Shown here: piece by piece, positions 11,203 to 25,113 of the stretch
Position numbering within the stretch: position 1 is the stretch's first letter
How the letters are laid out: the number at the start of each line of letters is the position of its first letter
Assembly: GCA_965153355.1 (NCBI GenBank)
Contig: OZ231127.1
Coordinates: 79,608,001-79,672,000 of the forward strand
Direction: 5' to 3'
From: Flaccisagitta enflata
Lineage: Eukaryota; Chaetognatha; Sagittoidea; Aphragmophora
DNA: 64,000 bases
Notes under the pieces: model-generated
What the model was told of the DNA's origin: nothing
Databases searched by the model: none
The model's input: only the letters and a program-made list of their open reading frames with translations
Position numbers and translations under genes: made by a program

Positions 11203-11540
11203 AACAAGCCCGACCGGGCAACGATGCGTCCGGGCTGTGTCTCAGCGTGTATTGATCATGTGGCAGGTGGATGAACAGACGGGTGAAGTCAGCGATGTAT
11301 GGCAGTTTGGAGCCTAGGGACTTCACAGCCAATTCCAAGCACGACAGCAAATCTAAGCACGACGGCCTTTTAATTTTTTCAGGGTCGGATCTCACCGTGG
11401 CCAAAAACAGCCGAGAAACGCAGTTTTTGCACAGGCGTTACGGACGGACGGACCGACGGACGGACCGACGGACGGACGGACCGACGGACCGACGGACGGA
11501 CAGACCCTCTTATAGAGATGCGTTCCTGACGGACGCATCT
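11203..11540 (-). mobile_element. HINE-like element, GATGCG subfamily
   Basis: Reverse orientation: AACAAGCCCGACCGGGC, GATGCGTCC, a GGAC array near 11436-11500, the CTCTTATAGAG block, and GGACGCATCT before AAAAA. The 5' GATGCGTCC and 3' GGACGCATC are exact complements. Confidence 0.85.
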
Positions 11541-11664
11541 AAAAAGAAGGCCGGGATATCGACAGAGTCACAGAATGGAAAAGCCCTGAAGGGTGATGAG
11601 AGCAATCATTTAAGTGCCTTCTGTTTGTACGTCGTAAAAATGGATGACGAATGATCAAGAAAAC

Positions 11665-11880
11665 TGACTGACTGACTAGCTGATTGATGTACTGACTGAT
11701 TGACTGAAACACTGATATAACGATTGAAAGACGCGACTTAGTTTCTGAAATACTGAGTGACTGACTGATTGAATGACTGATTGACTGATTTACTGATTGC
11801 CTGATTTACTGACTTACTGAATGCCTGACGTGACTTACTGACTGACTGTGACTGATCGACTGACTTACCGACCGATTGAT
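11665..11880 (+). repeat. Degenerate (TGAC/TGAT)n array
   Basis: Tetramer-based TGACTGAC/TGATTGAC repeats with drift. The stretch 11881-12890 has a C-rich run at 12678-12694 and no supported gene. Confidence 0.85.
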
Positions 11881-12896
11881 AAAGAGACTCATTGAAAATC
11901 GAGCTCACGCGATTGCAAATCCGACGACTGAGAGGTCAAAACAGCAGCGCGAGGGTCATCAGCCTTCTCCACTCTCAATGGTGTAACAAAAGTGAAAGTG
12001 TTTCTTTTCTAAAAGCAGCTCTGAACAGCTCCTGCACTACAGGTTCTTCGTAACAAAGAAAAGGGGGTGATCTTTATACAATCTATCTGATTTCTTGGAG
12101 AACCACCAAGGTATACCCGCTATTAAGGGATGCCAACCCGTAAGGCATAGAGTTAGATGTCCCATAAGGCAGGTTCGCTATAACTCCATGACCCTATGAC
12201 CCTTTGACCCTATAACCTCGGTATGATTTGTACGGGATTTGAATCAGATGGGTGGGGCTTTATTGTTTTTGGTTGTCTTCTTACACTTTTCCGTTTTCCC
12301 TCCCCATCTTGCCCTTTTCAAAATAACTGACAGGTCATTATGAAAAAACGAAGCTTTTTTCTCAGGGAGATCTTCAGGAAATAGCTACATTTTCATTAAT
12401 GACCCGTTACGTCCTGAAGCACGATCACGGAGTTATCACTCCCTCCCACTACTACTACTTCTACTGCTGCTCCCACCCGCTACTACCCACTACTACCCCA
12501 TTACACTGCGCCAAAGCCATTGAAGTTCAAACACACCAAACACATCAATCTCATTCCGGCGTCTTCCTTTTCATTCCTTCGACCTTCTTGTTGTCCACTG
12601 CTTCCCTTAGGCCTCGAATCCACCATCGCGTAACTCAATAATAAAATCCCTCAAAGGTCTCAAAAGCTTTAAGCCCTCCCCCCCCCCCCCCCCCTTGGCC
12701 CTTTCTTTTCTATTCTTATTTTGTCTATTTTGGGACCGTCATTGACCAAGCACTCGGGTTTTGCGAGGGAGAGAGGTCGACTTTTGCTGGAGGCATTACG
12801 CTTTTATTATGGTTGTTAAAGTTTTTATGTTTTCAAGTGTAAGGAAAGAAAGCAAACAGAGGCGACTAGCGAAATGCAGTCTGTATCAGAAAACCA

Positions 12897-13056
12897 TGGT
12901 TGAATGGATGAATGAATGAATAATTGAATGAATGAATGAATTAATAAATGAATGAATGAATGAATGAATGAATGAATGAATGAATGAATGAATGAATGAA
13001 TGAATGAATGAATGAACGAATGAATGAATGAATGAATGAATAGAATCCATACATCA

Positions 13057-13089
<33 letters not shown>

Positions 13090-13222
13090 CTGAATTAATG
13101 AACGAGAAAATGAAAGAATGAATGAATGAATGAATGAATGAATGAATGAATAAATGAATGAATGAATGAATGAATGAATGAATGAATAAATAAATAAATA
13201 AATAAATAAATAGATAAATGAA

Positions 13223-13257
<35 letters not shown>

Positions 13258-13345
13258 AGAAATAAAGAAATAAAGAAATAAAGAAATAAAGAAATAAAGA
13301 AATAGATTAATGAATAAATGAATGAATGAACGAATGAAAAGACAA
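12897..13345 (+). repeat. Compound (TGAA)n / (AATC)n / (TAAA)n array
   Basis: TGAA units at 12897-13040, AATC at 13057-13088, TGAA again at 13107-13185, then TAAA and GAAATAAA units to about 13310. The minus-strand Ile/His/Ser frames are artefacts. The stretch 13346-13737 is AT-rich and shows nothing else. Confidence 0.95.
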
Positions 13346-13737
13346 ATGAATTCGTAAATTGATATATGAATCGAAGGCGTGTAGATATCAAAACAGTAGG
13401 AGAATGAGAATATTATTGTCTGTAAAATAAAAAATCACATCGCGCTGAGAGGCAAAAAGATTAAAAAAAAGAATTCTTTAGTAAAAGCGAGATAATGATT
13501 ATGTTTTTGTTGTTTGATGTTACTTGTTTCTTGTTTTTTGTTATTTGACATCTGTACGCGGAAAAGCAATTAATCATTCCATTTTTTCCTTTTACAGTCA
13601 TCTTCTTTTGCATCAATGAACAATTTTTTCCTTCCACTTTTCAACACAATATTTTCTTTTTTTTTTCTCCTTTCGCTATCTCCCTTTCATTTTGTCCATC
13701 ACTTAAAACAGTTTTTTTTTCTGCGATATTTCTTTTT

Positions 13738-14745
13738 GGGCAGCAGCCCCGGAGGGGCCAATGACCTACACTCTTTATTTTGAGTAAGGACAAAGTTTAT
13801 AAGGACATTGAGGCTGAGATTTAGCCAAAAATTAAGGACATTTTAAGGACAAATCTCAGCCTCAGAAAAGACCTCAGCAAAAATCTTCTCTCAAGTGAGA
13901 TTCTCAAATTCGGCCTCGGCAAATTTTTGATATGTGTTTTTAGTTTGAAAAGTTTATTTTCTTTCAAAACCAATTTGTTATATCTATTTTATTTCTTATT
14001 TTATTCTATTTTATTTTTTTTATTTTTTTTTTTATTTTACTTAGTTAGGTATAGTTACATTTGACAATTGTTAGATACTTGCCTTGCGAAGAAAAAATTA
14101 AGGACATTTTAAGAACATTTCAGCCTCAAATTTTTGATAATTTAAGGACATCCGAGGCTCAAAAAAAATTTACTGGTCCTTAAAAAAAATAAAGAGTGTA
14201 TGATTCCACTTTGGGCAATTTTCTGCGGTTTCCATTTTCCGTCCGTCCGTACGTCCCCCAAACCTCATATAAGGCCTCTCAGACCCTAAATCAGACCTTT
14301 CAGACCCCAAATCAGACCTTTCTGACCCCAAATCAGGCCTCTCAGACCCCAAATCAGGCCTCCCAGACCCTAAATCATGCCTCTCAGACCCCAAATCAGG
14401 CCTCTCAGACCCCAAATCAGGCCTCCCAGACCCCAGATCAGGCTTCTCAGACCCCAAATAAGGCCTCTCAGACCCCAATCAGGCCTCAGACCCAAATCAG
14501 GCTTTTCAGACCCCAAATTACACCCCTCAGACCCAAATCAGGCTTTTCAGACCCCAAATCAAGCCTCTCAGACCCATCCATGCCTCTCAGGCCCTAAATC
14601 TGACCTTTCAGACCCAGACTCAGGCCTATGTGGAATCATAGGTCATTGGCCCCACCGAGGCCGCTGCCCCTCTCATAATCTCATTCCCACATACACTAAC
14701 TTAGGGGCATCGGGTACCGCTGACCATGTAACGCTTTTGCGACTA
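13738..14745 (+). mobile_element. GGGCAGC-family HINE-like element, interrupted
   Basis: TTTTT then GGGCAGCAGCCCCGGAGGGG on the left. On the right is the inverted arm (TCATTGGCCCC, GGCCGCTGCCCC) followed by a tail with GGGTACCGCTGACCA. A minisatellite of about 21-base AGACCCCAAATCAGGCCTCTC-like units fills 14262-14640. A TA-flanked MITE (13769-14198) splits the left arm. The exact right end is approximate. Confidence 0.7.
13769..14198. mobile_element. TA-flanked MITE nested in the left arm of a HINE
   Basis: Inverted ends CACTCTTTATTTT. Direct left flank AATGACC-TA, right flank TA-TGATTCC. The unbroken inverted arm of the host element (14634-14650) reads through as the complement of GACCTATGATTCC, showing one TA before insertion and two after. 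Confidence 0.85.
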
Positions 14746-15079
14746 TCAACTTTCCATTTTGTCTTTCATTTTTGTTCATGATTCATTAATTCAGCGTATC
14801 TGTCGTTACCTTATCTTTGCTGGGTTTGTTATGTCTGTGATTGTGATTGTGATGGTTTAGTTGGAAATGATGTTTGTAGTTTAGTTCAATTTGGGTTTTT
14901 TTTTTTTCTGTGATTGTTTGCTGATGCCTTCGTTTGGTTGGAAATGATGTCTGTAGTTTAGTTTAGTTTGGTTTGTACCTTTTTTTTCTTGATGATTCTG
15001 TCTCACTGTCCCTATCTGACCGTTAGTCTCTCTTTCTGTCTGTATGTCTCTCTCTTTAGCTACTCCATACCTTTGTCTC

Positions 15080-15175
15080 CCTTTCTCTTTCTCTTTCTCT
15101 TTTTCTTTCTCTCTCTCTTTCTCTTTTTCTCTTTCTCTTTCTCTCTTTCTCGTTTTCTTTCTTTCTTTCTTTCTT

Positions 15176-15255
<80 letters not shown>

Positions 15256-15292
15256 ACACACAGACACACACAGACACACACAGACACACACA

Positions 15293-15330
<38 letters not shown>
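15080..15330 (+). repeat. Compound (TTTC)/(CT)n/(CA)n array
   Basis: CT-rich stretch, pure CT from about 15178 to 15252, then ACACAG and CA units to 15330. Confidence 0.95.
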
Positions 15331-15332
<2 letters not shown>

Positions 15333-15436
15333 TGAAAGTATTCACACAGCCATTCCACTTTTCCCATTGCATTAGATTATGTTTTGGTTGTAAACAAAAC
15401 GAGCACCGCGGTGTTTCCGTATAAACTGTCGGTTGC

Positions 15437-15643
<207 letters not shown>

Positions 15644-16239
15644 CAACGATAACCTCGAAAGCCTGTTTCGAGTGCAAATCGTTCTAAAACTCAAAAAACA
15701 GCAACGCTCAAATAAGATGACATCAGTGGTGAAAATAGAAATTAAAAGCGGACAAGGAAAAGCAAAGAGGGGACAGACAGACAGACAGACAGACAGAAAA
15801 TACAGAAAATACAGAGTTAAACAGAGAGAGAGAAAGAGATGACAAGTTTACGGATTGGGAAAAATTTTAAAACAAAGGTTGCTCGGTTCAACTCAAAACA
15901 GCCAGTATTTTTTAATGATAACAAATGGCTGCTTTGAATGAGGACTTTGCCTAAAATTGTGCCTTGCTTTCAAATTGAATCCATTTCTCATTTAGACAGG
16001 AATTGATCATTTATCTTTCATCTTTACGCATTTCAACAATCATCATTTATGACTATGTACGCATACTATTTCGTTCATTCATCATTTTCAATGCACATGC
16101 AAATTAGAAGATTGGTCATTTGTCATTTTTTTTTGCGGTCTAAAACTCACCCGTTCGATTTTCCGCTCTTGAATTCTTTTTTGCGGAGAAACGGTTTTCG
16201 TCACTTTGCCAGTTGTTGCCAGCCTGATGAGGAAAAGTA

Positions 16240-16330
16240 CAGTGAGTGTACAGAACAGTACAGTACATAATAGTACTGAACAGTATATCCAGTACAGTAC
16301 AGTACAGTACAATACAGAACAGTACAGTGG
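16240..16330 (+). repeat. (CAGTA)n pentanucleotide array
   Basis: ACAGT/CAGTA units with substitutions, abutting the ATC array. Confidence 0.85.
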
Positions 16331-16341
16331 GTCTACCCTCA

Positions 16342-17716
<1,375 letters not shown>

Positions 17717-18372
17717 AACACCCTTCCCCGTTTCTTATCAAATATGGTTTTAGAACAATCTACGAGACTTTTTTTCCCCCTCGAGCCGAATCTGCATCGT
17801 GACTCGACAATTCGCCATCTACGCCCTTTTTCTTCCCTTGATCTGTAAAGCTGTTTTCATTCTGCCATCTATAGTAGTGAGCGTTTAATTCACTATGCTG
17901 TAAAGTGGTGCTTAAGTGCACAGCCAGATAAGTGGAATCACAATACAGTAACTGGTGGGCACTGGGCAAAGGTAGCAATGCGCATGTTTTTTCCAACAAC
18001 TCAAATAGGCCCATTCCATTTGGAACTGCAGTAATGCAAATGTTTTACACTGGTCACTGCAAGGGAGGAACAGCATTTCCGCTACAGCACCGTTCAGCAC
18101 CGTACAGTTGTATGCATGTAACTAGCAATTGCGTTTTTCTTTTCTTCTTCCTTAAAAAACATAATGCTTGCTTTGGAGTAGCAAGAAATTGATTTTGAAT
18201 AGTTGACACTACGCGGCTCTTAACCCCACTTAGGAGTCTTTTCAAGTCACAGACAATCGCATTTTAAACGGGCCACTTGGTCATTCTTTATTTTTGTCCG
18301 CTCGCACCGCTCACTCGCTCCGCAGCGCTACGCTTGTTTCGCTTGTTTGCTCCGTTCACGGGTTGGCTTTTT

Positions 18373-18523
18373 AGTCGCGGACAAGCGACTCTTTAAGAGA
18401 CTTTGTCCGTCCATCCATTCATCCGCCCGTCGGTAATGATCGAGTTTGAAAGTGCGAAAACACGTATTTTCCGTCCCTGCCCACCCGTCCGCGACTGGTA
18501 TTGGCCGTGTATCCGGCCTTGTT
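18373..18523 (+). mobile_element. HINE-like element, TCGCG/TTGCG type
   Basis: TTTTT then AGTCGCGGACAAGCGACTC, a CCGTCC core, CCCACCCGTCCGCGACTGG and the end ATCCGGCCTTGTT. The 5' GTCGCGGAC pairs exactly with the 3' GTCCGCGAC. The preceding 18231-18365 is a fragment of the GGGCGCGTTTC repeat family. The stretch 18524-19060 holds nothing I can support. Confidence 0.85.
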
Positions 18524-19154
18524 TTTCTTAATCTCCTTTCCACCTGAGCACGAATAAGCAAGAAGGCAAACTCAAAAAGCTATTGGTTTGTTAGTCAGAT
18601 AGTTCTCTTCAAGGGATTTTGGCCCATGCCCAACTTTCCGTCAATGCCAGATTTGATCTAGTTACATCGCTCATTAATCATAATATCTTACAAACTATAT
18701 GGACTCATCATGATTGAAATGCACATCTCTTGGCATTGTTTCTTTTTCTATTCAGATAAAGGAAGATAGATTTGAATACCAACAATCTTTTTTTTTTTTT
18801 TTGAACGCGTAAAAATTTCATTTGATTGATGCGAACAAAGAAGGCATTTCATAACATACATATTGAAACAAAGATGAATAAAAAATGTAACGTAAGAATA
18901 CAAGTTTTGATTCGATACAGGTGTTGATTCGATATTTTTTCACTCCTTAAAGATTGGATTCCGAGACTACTTTCTCCAAATTTGGCGGCCAAAAAGACGA
19001 TTGCATATCTGTAACGAGATAAGAATTAATACAAGTGCCTGTTTGTGAATCCGTAATGCTTTCTTTTTTCTTTCTTTGTATCTTTCTTTGTTTCTTTCTT
19101 TTTTTTCTTTCATAGTTCCCTTCTTTGTTTCCTTCTTTGTTTCTTTCTTTGTTT

Positions 19155-19165
19155 TTTTCTCTGTT

Positions 19166-19233
<68 letters not shown>

Positions 19234-19235
19234 GT
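19155..19235 (+). repeat. (TTTC)n array
   Basis: About 20 TTTC units with T-rich flanks. Confidence 0.95.
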
Positions 19236-19693
19236 TTTTCTTTTTTCTTCCTTGCTTTCTTTTGCTGTTTTGTTGTTTATTACACTACCCTTATCAAAGA
19301 AGCATCATTTATCTAGATTATGCATGAAAGCAGGGCGGGGCTACTGTATATGGGCAGTAAACCTCTTGTGAGTCGGAGTTGTTGTAGCCCAGACTGTATT
19401 TTCAATCAACCAACAGATAAATCTTTTCAGCCGTTTAGGCACTACAACCTGAGATTTTGCATTTTGCGCCTTCGTTTCGATTCATGCATGATTTCCCATC
19501 GAAATTTCCTTCCGTAAACAACTTTCCCGATGAAGAGGATTCCTGCTCGATTCTTACAGACGGCTTTTGTTGAACCCAACAACGTCGCCTTCTTTCAGTT
19601 CTAACTTCCTCCTTCTCCTCTTCCTCCTCCCCGGGAGCTTGTATCGACATGCACGATGATCGTTCCTTCCGCTTCCACGGATGACTTGCTTAC

Positions 19694-19738
19694 ATGTGAA
19701 GCTAACTTGTGTAGAGCTTGTTGCCGTTCACGCGCCAT
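19694..19738 (-). CDS. Candidate first coding exon of the FWK-motif gene
   Basis: An ATG in a strong Kozak setting (A at -3, G at +4) encodes MARERQQALHKLASH and ends at a GTAAGC donor in phase 0. The surrounding 19530-19860 is GC-richer than the intergenic DNA, which fits a first exon with 5' UTR. Joining to exon A (10604-10810) keeps phase 0 and would give a protein of about 140 residues with exons B, C and the last exon. The link across roughly 9 kb is inference. Confidence 0.5.
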
Positions 19739-20450
19739 CGTTTTGTTGACCGTTGTGATGGCACAGAGTTTTCAGCTGACCCGGTGCTGCAGGTTAAGCT
19801 TGCGGTTGCGTGGTGACTGCGCAAAGGGGAGAAATGATGCGAGCGTTTGAGACGTCGAAGCTTGAACTGTTGAAAATCAAATACAGAAGGAACCAGTATA
19901 CAAGGTGTGGAGGGACCAAGAGTTTTAGCACCCCCCCCTTTTCCACTTTACACTAATGTTTTTTTGCGTTTATTGTAGTTAGTGGTTTATACCTTAAATT
20001 AAGACCATTTTTTTTTTTTTGAGACTCCTCCTAAAATCGCTATAGTTGACTTTTTTTAGTTAAAATTTAGGCACTTTTAAAACACCTCAAACATTAAAAA
20101 TACAAGAGATTTTGACAGGTTTTTTAAGGAATTTTAAAACTCGCCTTGAGTAAAAAATTTTTTTTCATCTATACTATTGACAGGTGGAACAATATCCCTC
20201 AGTATACAAAAACTGAAAAATATGGTAGAGTTATTATGCATGTCACTCCTAGTTTTCTATCTAGCAAAATTAATTTAGCAAATATCTATTCTAAGTCAAA
20301 TCTAAAACATTTATGCTTATCAACTAGATATGGGCAAATAATTGTCACCTATTTAACCAAAATTCAAGAAATCACCTGAAAGCAAAATTGTAAAGAAACC
20401 ATACCCTTAAACTATAAACCAGCATAAAAAAATATAAGCAATAGTGTAGG

Positions 20451-21039
20451 CACTGTGCTTTTAAAAGAATTCTCAGTGGAAAGTCATATAACTGTGTGTT
20501 TTTCTGCATTTTTGAGCTGTATTGGGGTGTAAGAGCATGTAACTAGCAAAAATAGTAATCTTCAAAACAAAAAAATTAAACCTTTCTTTAATGCAGATTC
20601 TTTTGAGATGTATTGACTCATTTTTCGATTCCATATTGTTATTCTTTACAAAATTTCCTTTCATTTGATAGGTCACACTATATGGTTTTATACAGAAATT
20701 AGGTATTTATATTTTGAGCCACCGTTACTTTTTTGTAATGTTGACTCAAAACATGAAAATTTTAATTCTTTGCAAAAGTATAGAGTGCGACCTATCAAAT
20801 GAAAGAAAATTTTGCATAGATTAATTCTATATAATCAGAAATTTTGTCATCAGATCCCAGAACAATCTGCATTGAAATTAGGTTTATTTTTTTCTCATCT
20901 TAAAGATTACTCAAAAAGCGCTCAGGGAATTATTTTGTTTTTGCTAGTTACATGCTCTTACACCCCAATACGGCTCAAAAATGCAGAAAAACCCACAGTT
21001 ATATAAATTTTCACTCAGAATTGTTTTAAAAGCACAGTG
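20451..21039. mobile_element. CACTG-ended fold-back element with 4-bp TSD (TAGG)
   Basis: Inverted ends CACTGTGCTTTTAAAA run for some 250 bases each side with moderate divergence, so most of the 589 bases can fold back. The direct repeat TAGG flanks it (20447-20450, 21040-21043). CACTG termini with a 4-bp duplication recall Chapaev-type CACTA relatives. No transposase frame. Confidence 0.75.
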
Positions 21040-21101
21040 TAGGCCGAAGGGGGGCGCTACAATTTTGCTCCCTCCACAACTCTTGCAATGTTTTTTTCTG
21101 T

Positions 21102-21244
21102 AACAAGGCCGGATACACGGCAACCAGTTGCGGACGGGTGGGCAGGGGCGGAAATGCGCGTTTTCACACTTTTCGACTCGATGGTTACGGACGGACGGAC
21201 GGACGGACGGACAAAGCCTCTTATAGATTTGCGTGTCCGCAATT
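21102..21244 (-). mobile_element. HINE-like element, first of a head-to-tail trio
   Basis: AACAAGGCCGGATACACGGC, CAGTTGCGGACGGGTGGGC, a GGAC array, CTCTTATAG and a hairpin remnant GCGTGTCCGCAATT. It directly abuts the next element. Confidence 0.85.
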
Positions 21245-21434
21245 AACAAGGCCGTATACACGGCTACCGAAGTCGCGTGCGGGTGGGCAGGGGCTATATT
21301 TGAGGTCACCAGACTATTTGGGCAGGAGCAGTGAGGTCAAAGAAATAAAATCATAAAAAAAAGTAAAGTGTGACCGACTGACCAACCGACCGACCGACGG
21401 ACAAAGCGGGTTGTAGAGTCGCGTGCACGCGACT
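21245..21434 (-). mobile_element. HINE-like element, TCGCG subfamily, second of trio
   Basis: AACAAGGCCGTATACACGGC, AAGTCGCGTGCGGGTGGGC, GACC units, then the hairpin GTCGCGTGCACGCGAC. The two arms covary with this subfamily's 5' hairpin. Confidence 0.85.
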
Positions 21435-21435
21435 A

Positions 21436-21647
21436 AACAAGTGACGCGGGGTCACAATATTGTTGTGGATGGGTGGGTAGGGGCATTCAACTTCCATCCT
21501 CACCCCAAGTCCCCCACTCACATGCACAAAAAGCATCCAAAATGCTCGTTTCCACACTTTTCAACTCGTGTTCACGGACCAACGGACCGACGGACCGACG
21601 GACCAACGGACGGACAAAGCCTCCTATAGAGTTGCGTGTCCGCAACT
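21436..21647 (-). mobile_element. HINE-like element, GTGACGCGG-ended variant, third of trio
   Basis: AACAAGTGACGCGGGGTCAC at one end and GTTGCGTGTCCGCAACT before AAAAA at the other. Same variant as 24370-24652, 39593-40310 and 49881-50099. Confidence 0.85.
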
Positions 21648-22384
21648 AAAAAGAGCTGATTTAGAAAACTGTTGGTCACGCTATTGTTTGACGATCCACA
21701 AGTCACTGTCAAACTTTGGCTTTTTTTTTTATGTTTTCTATGGTACCTTTGCTTATGACACAGCAAAATAAACTGTGTAAACTTATAACGCGCAATTGTT
21801 GTACTTCAACGCATCAGCTACTTCAAAATTTTCTATTTTAGAAGCGCCTACGCACAAAATCAAACCGGTAGTGTCTGTCCGTTGGTTATTCGGTTGGTCA
21901 CGCTCTGTTGGTTAGTCGTTTGCGTCTTCGTAAAAAATACAAAACGGGCATTCTTAACATTCTCACTTCTATCTTTTCCATCACTCTTTCATGCATTCTA
22001 TCCTTAATTCATTTATTCATATTTTCATTCAATTTCAACGGACCGACAGACCAAGACTGGAGGACGGATTGACAAAGTGACTTGTAGAGTTGCGTTGTAT
22101 GCGACCAAAAAAACTAACACAAACAAGTGGACCGATAGAATTCATTCATTCGACAATTGCAATACGCATCTAGTGTGTCGGCCGGTACTTGGCCTTGTTT
22201 ACTAATTCTAAAACTAGAATCATAGACAATCATACAGACTGATAGATAGACATATGTTTGCATATACATTTTAAAGATACCGACAGATGTTTGCATAAAC
22301 AGACAGCCGAAACTTCTTAAAAAGATGCGAGGATATATTTAAACAAAAAACAAATCGCTATTGCTGATATCCTCATATCGTTAC

Positions 22385-22437
22385 CTCTGTAAGATCTTTT
22401 TCCATTGGAGCGTCTTCCACAATCATGATAGATAACT
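22385..22437 (-). CDS. Possible RasGRF PH2 exon
   Basis: A 53-base open segment with acceptor GTTCATCAG and donor GTAACG. Read after the phase-1 end of exon 31947-32010 it gives E-LSIMIVEDAPMEKDLTE, which could be the PH2 strand after the acidic loop. The similarity is weak, and another frame is also open over so short a stretch, so this is a suggestion only. Confidence 0.35.
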
Positions 22438-22506
22438 CTGATGAACGGCGCGGCGCTGTGGAAATTTCCGCTGCTTAGTGGTTTGCTGATAAGTGCTCAA
22501 TCCAAT

Positions 22507-22675
22507 CTTTGCCAGATACACGGCTACCGAAGTCGCGTGTGGGTGGGCAGGGGCAGTGGTAAAATAGGTCAGGTATTTGAGCAGGAGCGGTAATGCCGAA
22601 AATGCCGAAAAAAGCAAGCCGACCGACAGATTGACGGACCGACTGACATAGCGGGTTATGTAGTCGCGACTAAAG
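22507..22675 (-). mobile_element. HINE-like fragment, TCGCG subfamily
   Basis: CAGATACACGGCTACCGAAG, CGCGTGTGGGTGGGCAGG, GACC units and GTAGTCGCGACTA. The AACAAGG end is missing. Confidence 0.7.
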
Positions 22676-22890
22676 ATTGTGCTGCAAAGATTACATTTTT
22701 GATAAAACCCATCGCTATAATCAAAATGAACTTCATCATCATGGCTTCATCATGGAAACATTTTCATTTGCTTGAAGTTTGAATCAAATCGCAAGTGAAG
22801 AGAACTTAATAAGCGAATATTTTAAGGCAACATTCTTTTAATTATCGACTACCGCTTCGGACCCGATTGTAATGACATCGTCGGGGAAGT

Positions 22891-22895
22891 GTGAT

Positions 22896-22939
<44 letters not shown>

Positions 22940-22984
22940 CCATCATCATCACCATCATCATCATCATCATCACCATCAATAATC

Positions 22985-23059
<75 letters not shown>

Positions 23060-23078
23060 ATCATCAATCATCATCATC

Positions 23079-23116
<38 letters not shown>

Positions 23117-23118
23117 AC

Positions 23119-23158
<40 letters not shown>

Positions 23159-23167
23159 ATCATCATC

Positions 23168-23199
<32 letters not shown>

Positions 23200-23205
23200 A
23201 TCATC

Positions 23206-23249
<44 letters not shown>

Positions 23250-23265
23250 ATCAGCATCAATCATC
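22891..23265 (+). repeat. (ATC)n array
   Basis: ATC triplets with CAATCAT interruptions, like 16342-17716. Confidence 0.97.
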
Positions 23266-23283
23266 CTCATTACGATTGCTTAC

Positions 23284-23670
<387 letters not shown>

Positions 23671-23745
23671 ATTCAAAGTCTGGCTGCTAGCAATAAACTG
23701 GACCAAAAAGCAATTTTTTTTCTTTCGTCTTTTTCAATCTTTTTA

Positions 23746-23860
23746 GTCGCGTGTCACTCGAATGTACACCCAGTTGGTCCGTTGGTCGGTCGGTCAGGTG
23801 GTCGTTCAGTCGGATGGTCGATAAGTCGTTCGGTCAGTGGAACTTGGTCGGTCCCCGATA
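23746..23860 (+). mobile_element. HINE-like 5' fragment
   Basis: CTTTTTAGTCGCGTGTCACTC followed by GGTC units. No matching 3' block is found. The rest to 24365 is T/C-rich sequence without a supported gene. Confidence 0.5.
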
Positions 23861-24369
23861 CACTTTTTTTTTAATTCTGCGATCTTCGGCCAAACTGTTC
23901 CTGCCCAAACACATATTTTCTTTTTTTGTGTTTTTTTTTCTAGTGTTTTTTTATCTTTTTTTTCTTCAATCATTTCGTGTCATTTTTCCATTCACGTTGT
24001 ATCGTCGTTTTGTGCTCTCGTCCATGGTGGATGAGAGCATTTGTGATCTGTATGAGTTCTGTCATCCATCAAAAATTCTGTTTTGTTCCATATATCGCTT
24101 GTCACCGTATGACACCGGAAAAAATGAATGCTACGTGAAAGGCAGTCTCTCTATTTACTCCCCCCTCCCCTCCTCTTTTTCTCCCCTTTCTCTTTTTAAT
24201 CTGTTTTTTTTTTCTCTATTCCTTCCTTCTTTCCTTCCTTTTCTTTCTCTCCTTCTCCTTCTCCTCTTCCTCTTCCTCTCGCACTTCGTTTCTACTTCCC
24301 CAGTCATATCATCTTTCCTTCGTTTCGCGTTTTTCTATTCTCTTTAGTTGCTTATGAATTCCCATTTTT

Positions 24370-24652
24370 AGTTGCGGACACGCAACACTATAAGAGGCTT
24401 TGTCCGTCCGTCCGTCCGTCCGTCCGTCTGTCCGTCCGTCCGTCCGTCTGTCCGTTCGTCCGTCCGTCCGTCTGTCCGTCCGTCCGTCCGTCGGTGAGCA
24501 CGAGTCGAAAAGTGGGGAAACTAGCATTTCAGAAGCTTTTTGTGTATGTGTCTGTGTTGGAAGGGGGGTTGGGTGGGGCATTGGGTGTTAATGGGGGTTG
24601 GCTGCCCCTGCCCACCCGTCCGCAACGATATTTTGACCCCGCGTCACTTGTT
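24370..24652 (+). mobile_element. HINE-like element with long CCGT core
   Basis: TTTTT, AGTTGCGGACACGCAACAC, a CCGT/CTGT array at 24402-24493, then the 3' block and CCGCGTCACTTGTT. Bases 24525-24560 are the unoccupied version of the site where a second HINE family inserted at 39705. Confidence 0.85.
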
Positions 24653-24961
24653 ATCATGAATGATTCTTCTCATTCTTTCGCACGTCGTAACAGTGCAGTT
24701 TTTCCAACATATTCACCCAACGTGACCAAATAAGTTTACTACTCCCTGTGTCAGCCTGACGGGCAAACTTAAGCACCATCAACTTCAAAGTTGTGTTTAA
24801 GTGTCGAAGTTTCAAGCGAAACTTGTAAGAGATTTTCTCAACTCTCAAGTAGGCTGGCAAAGTCAACTGCTTTTCTCTTTTCTTCAGAGATATTGTTCAA
24901 TGAGGCTTGAAAATTTTGAGAATTTATGTGCGCCAACGCACGTCAAAAAGAGGCGCTTTTT

Positions 24962-25113
24962 AGTTGCGGACACGCAACTCTATAAGAGCCTTTGTCCGTC
25001 CGTCTGTCGGTCGGTCCATCCGTCCGTCCGTGAACACGAGTCGAAAAGTGTGAAAACGCGCATTTCCGCCCCTGCCCACCCGTCCGCAACTGGTATTGGC
25101 CGTGTATTCGGCC

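Noticed and set aside
14196-14781. Plus-strand repeat protein frames (SQTPNQA, RPQIRPL)
   Set aside because: They translate the ~21-base minisatellite in the core of a GGGCAGC-family element.
17760-18014. Minus-strand 84-codon frame ending in a Lys-rich stretch
   Set aside because: An acceptor is present, but phase 0 entry gives an early stop and no good donor follows, so it cannot be linked to the FWK gene.
24309-24581. Frames of SVRP/TDRR repeats near CCGT arrays
   Set aside because: They come from the tetranucleotide core of HINE elements, as at 166-357, 8113-8427 and 11271-11654.
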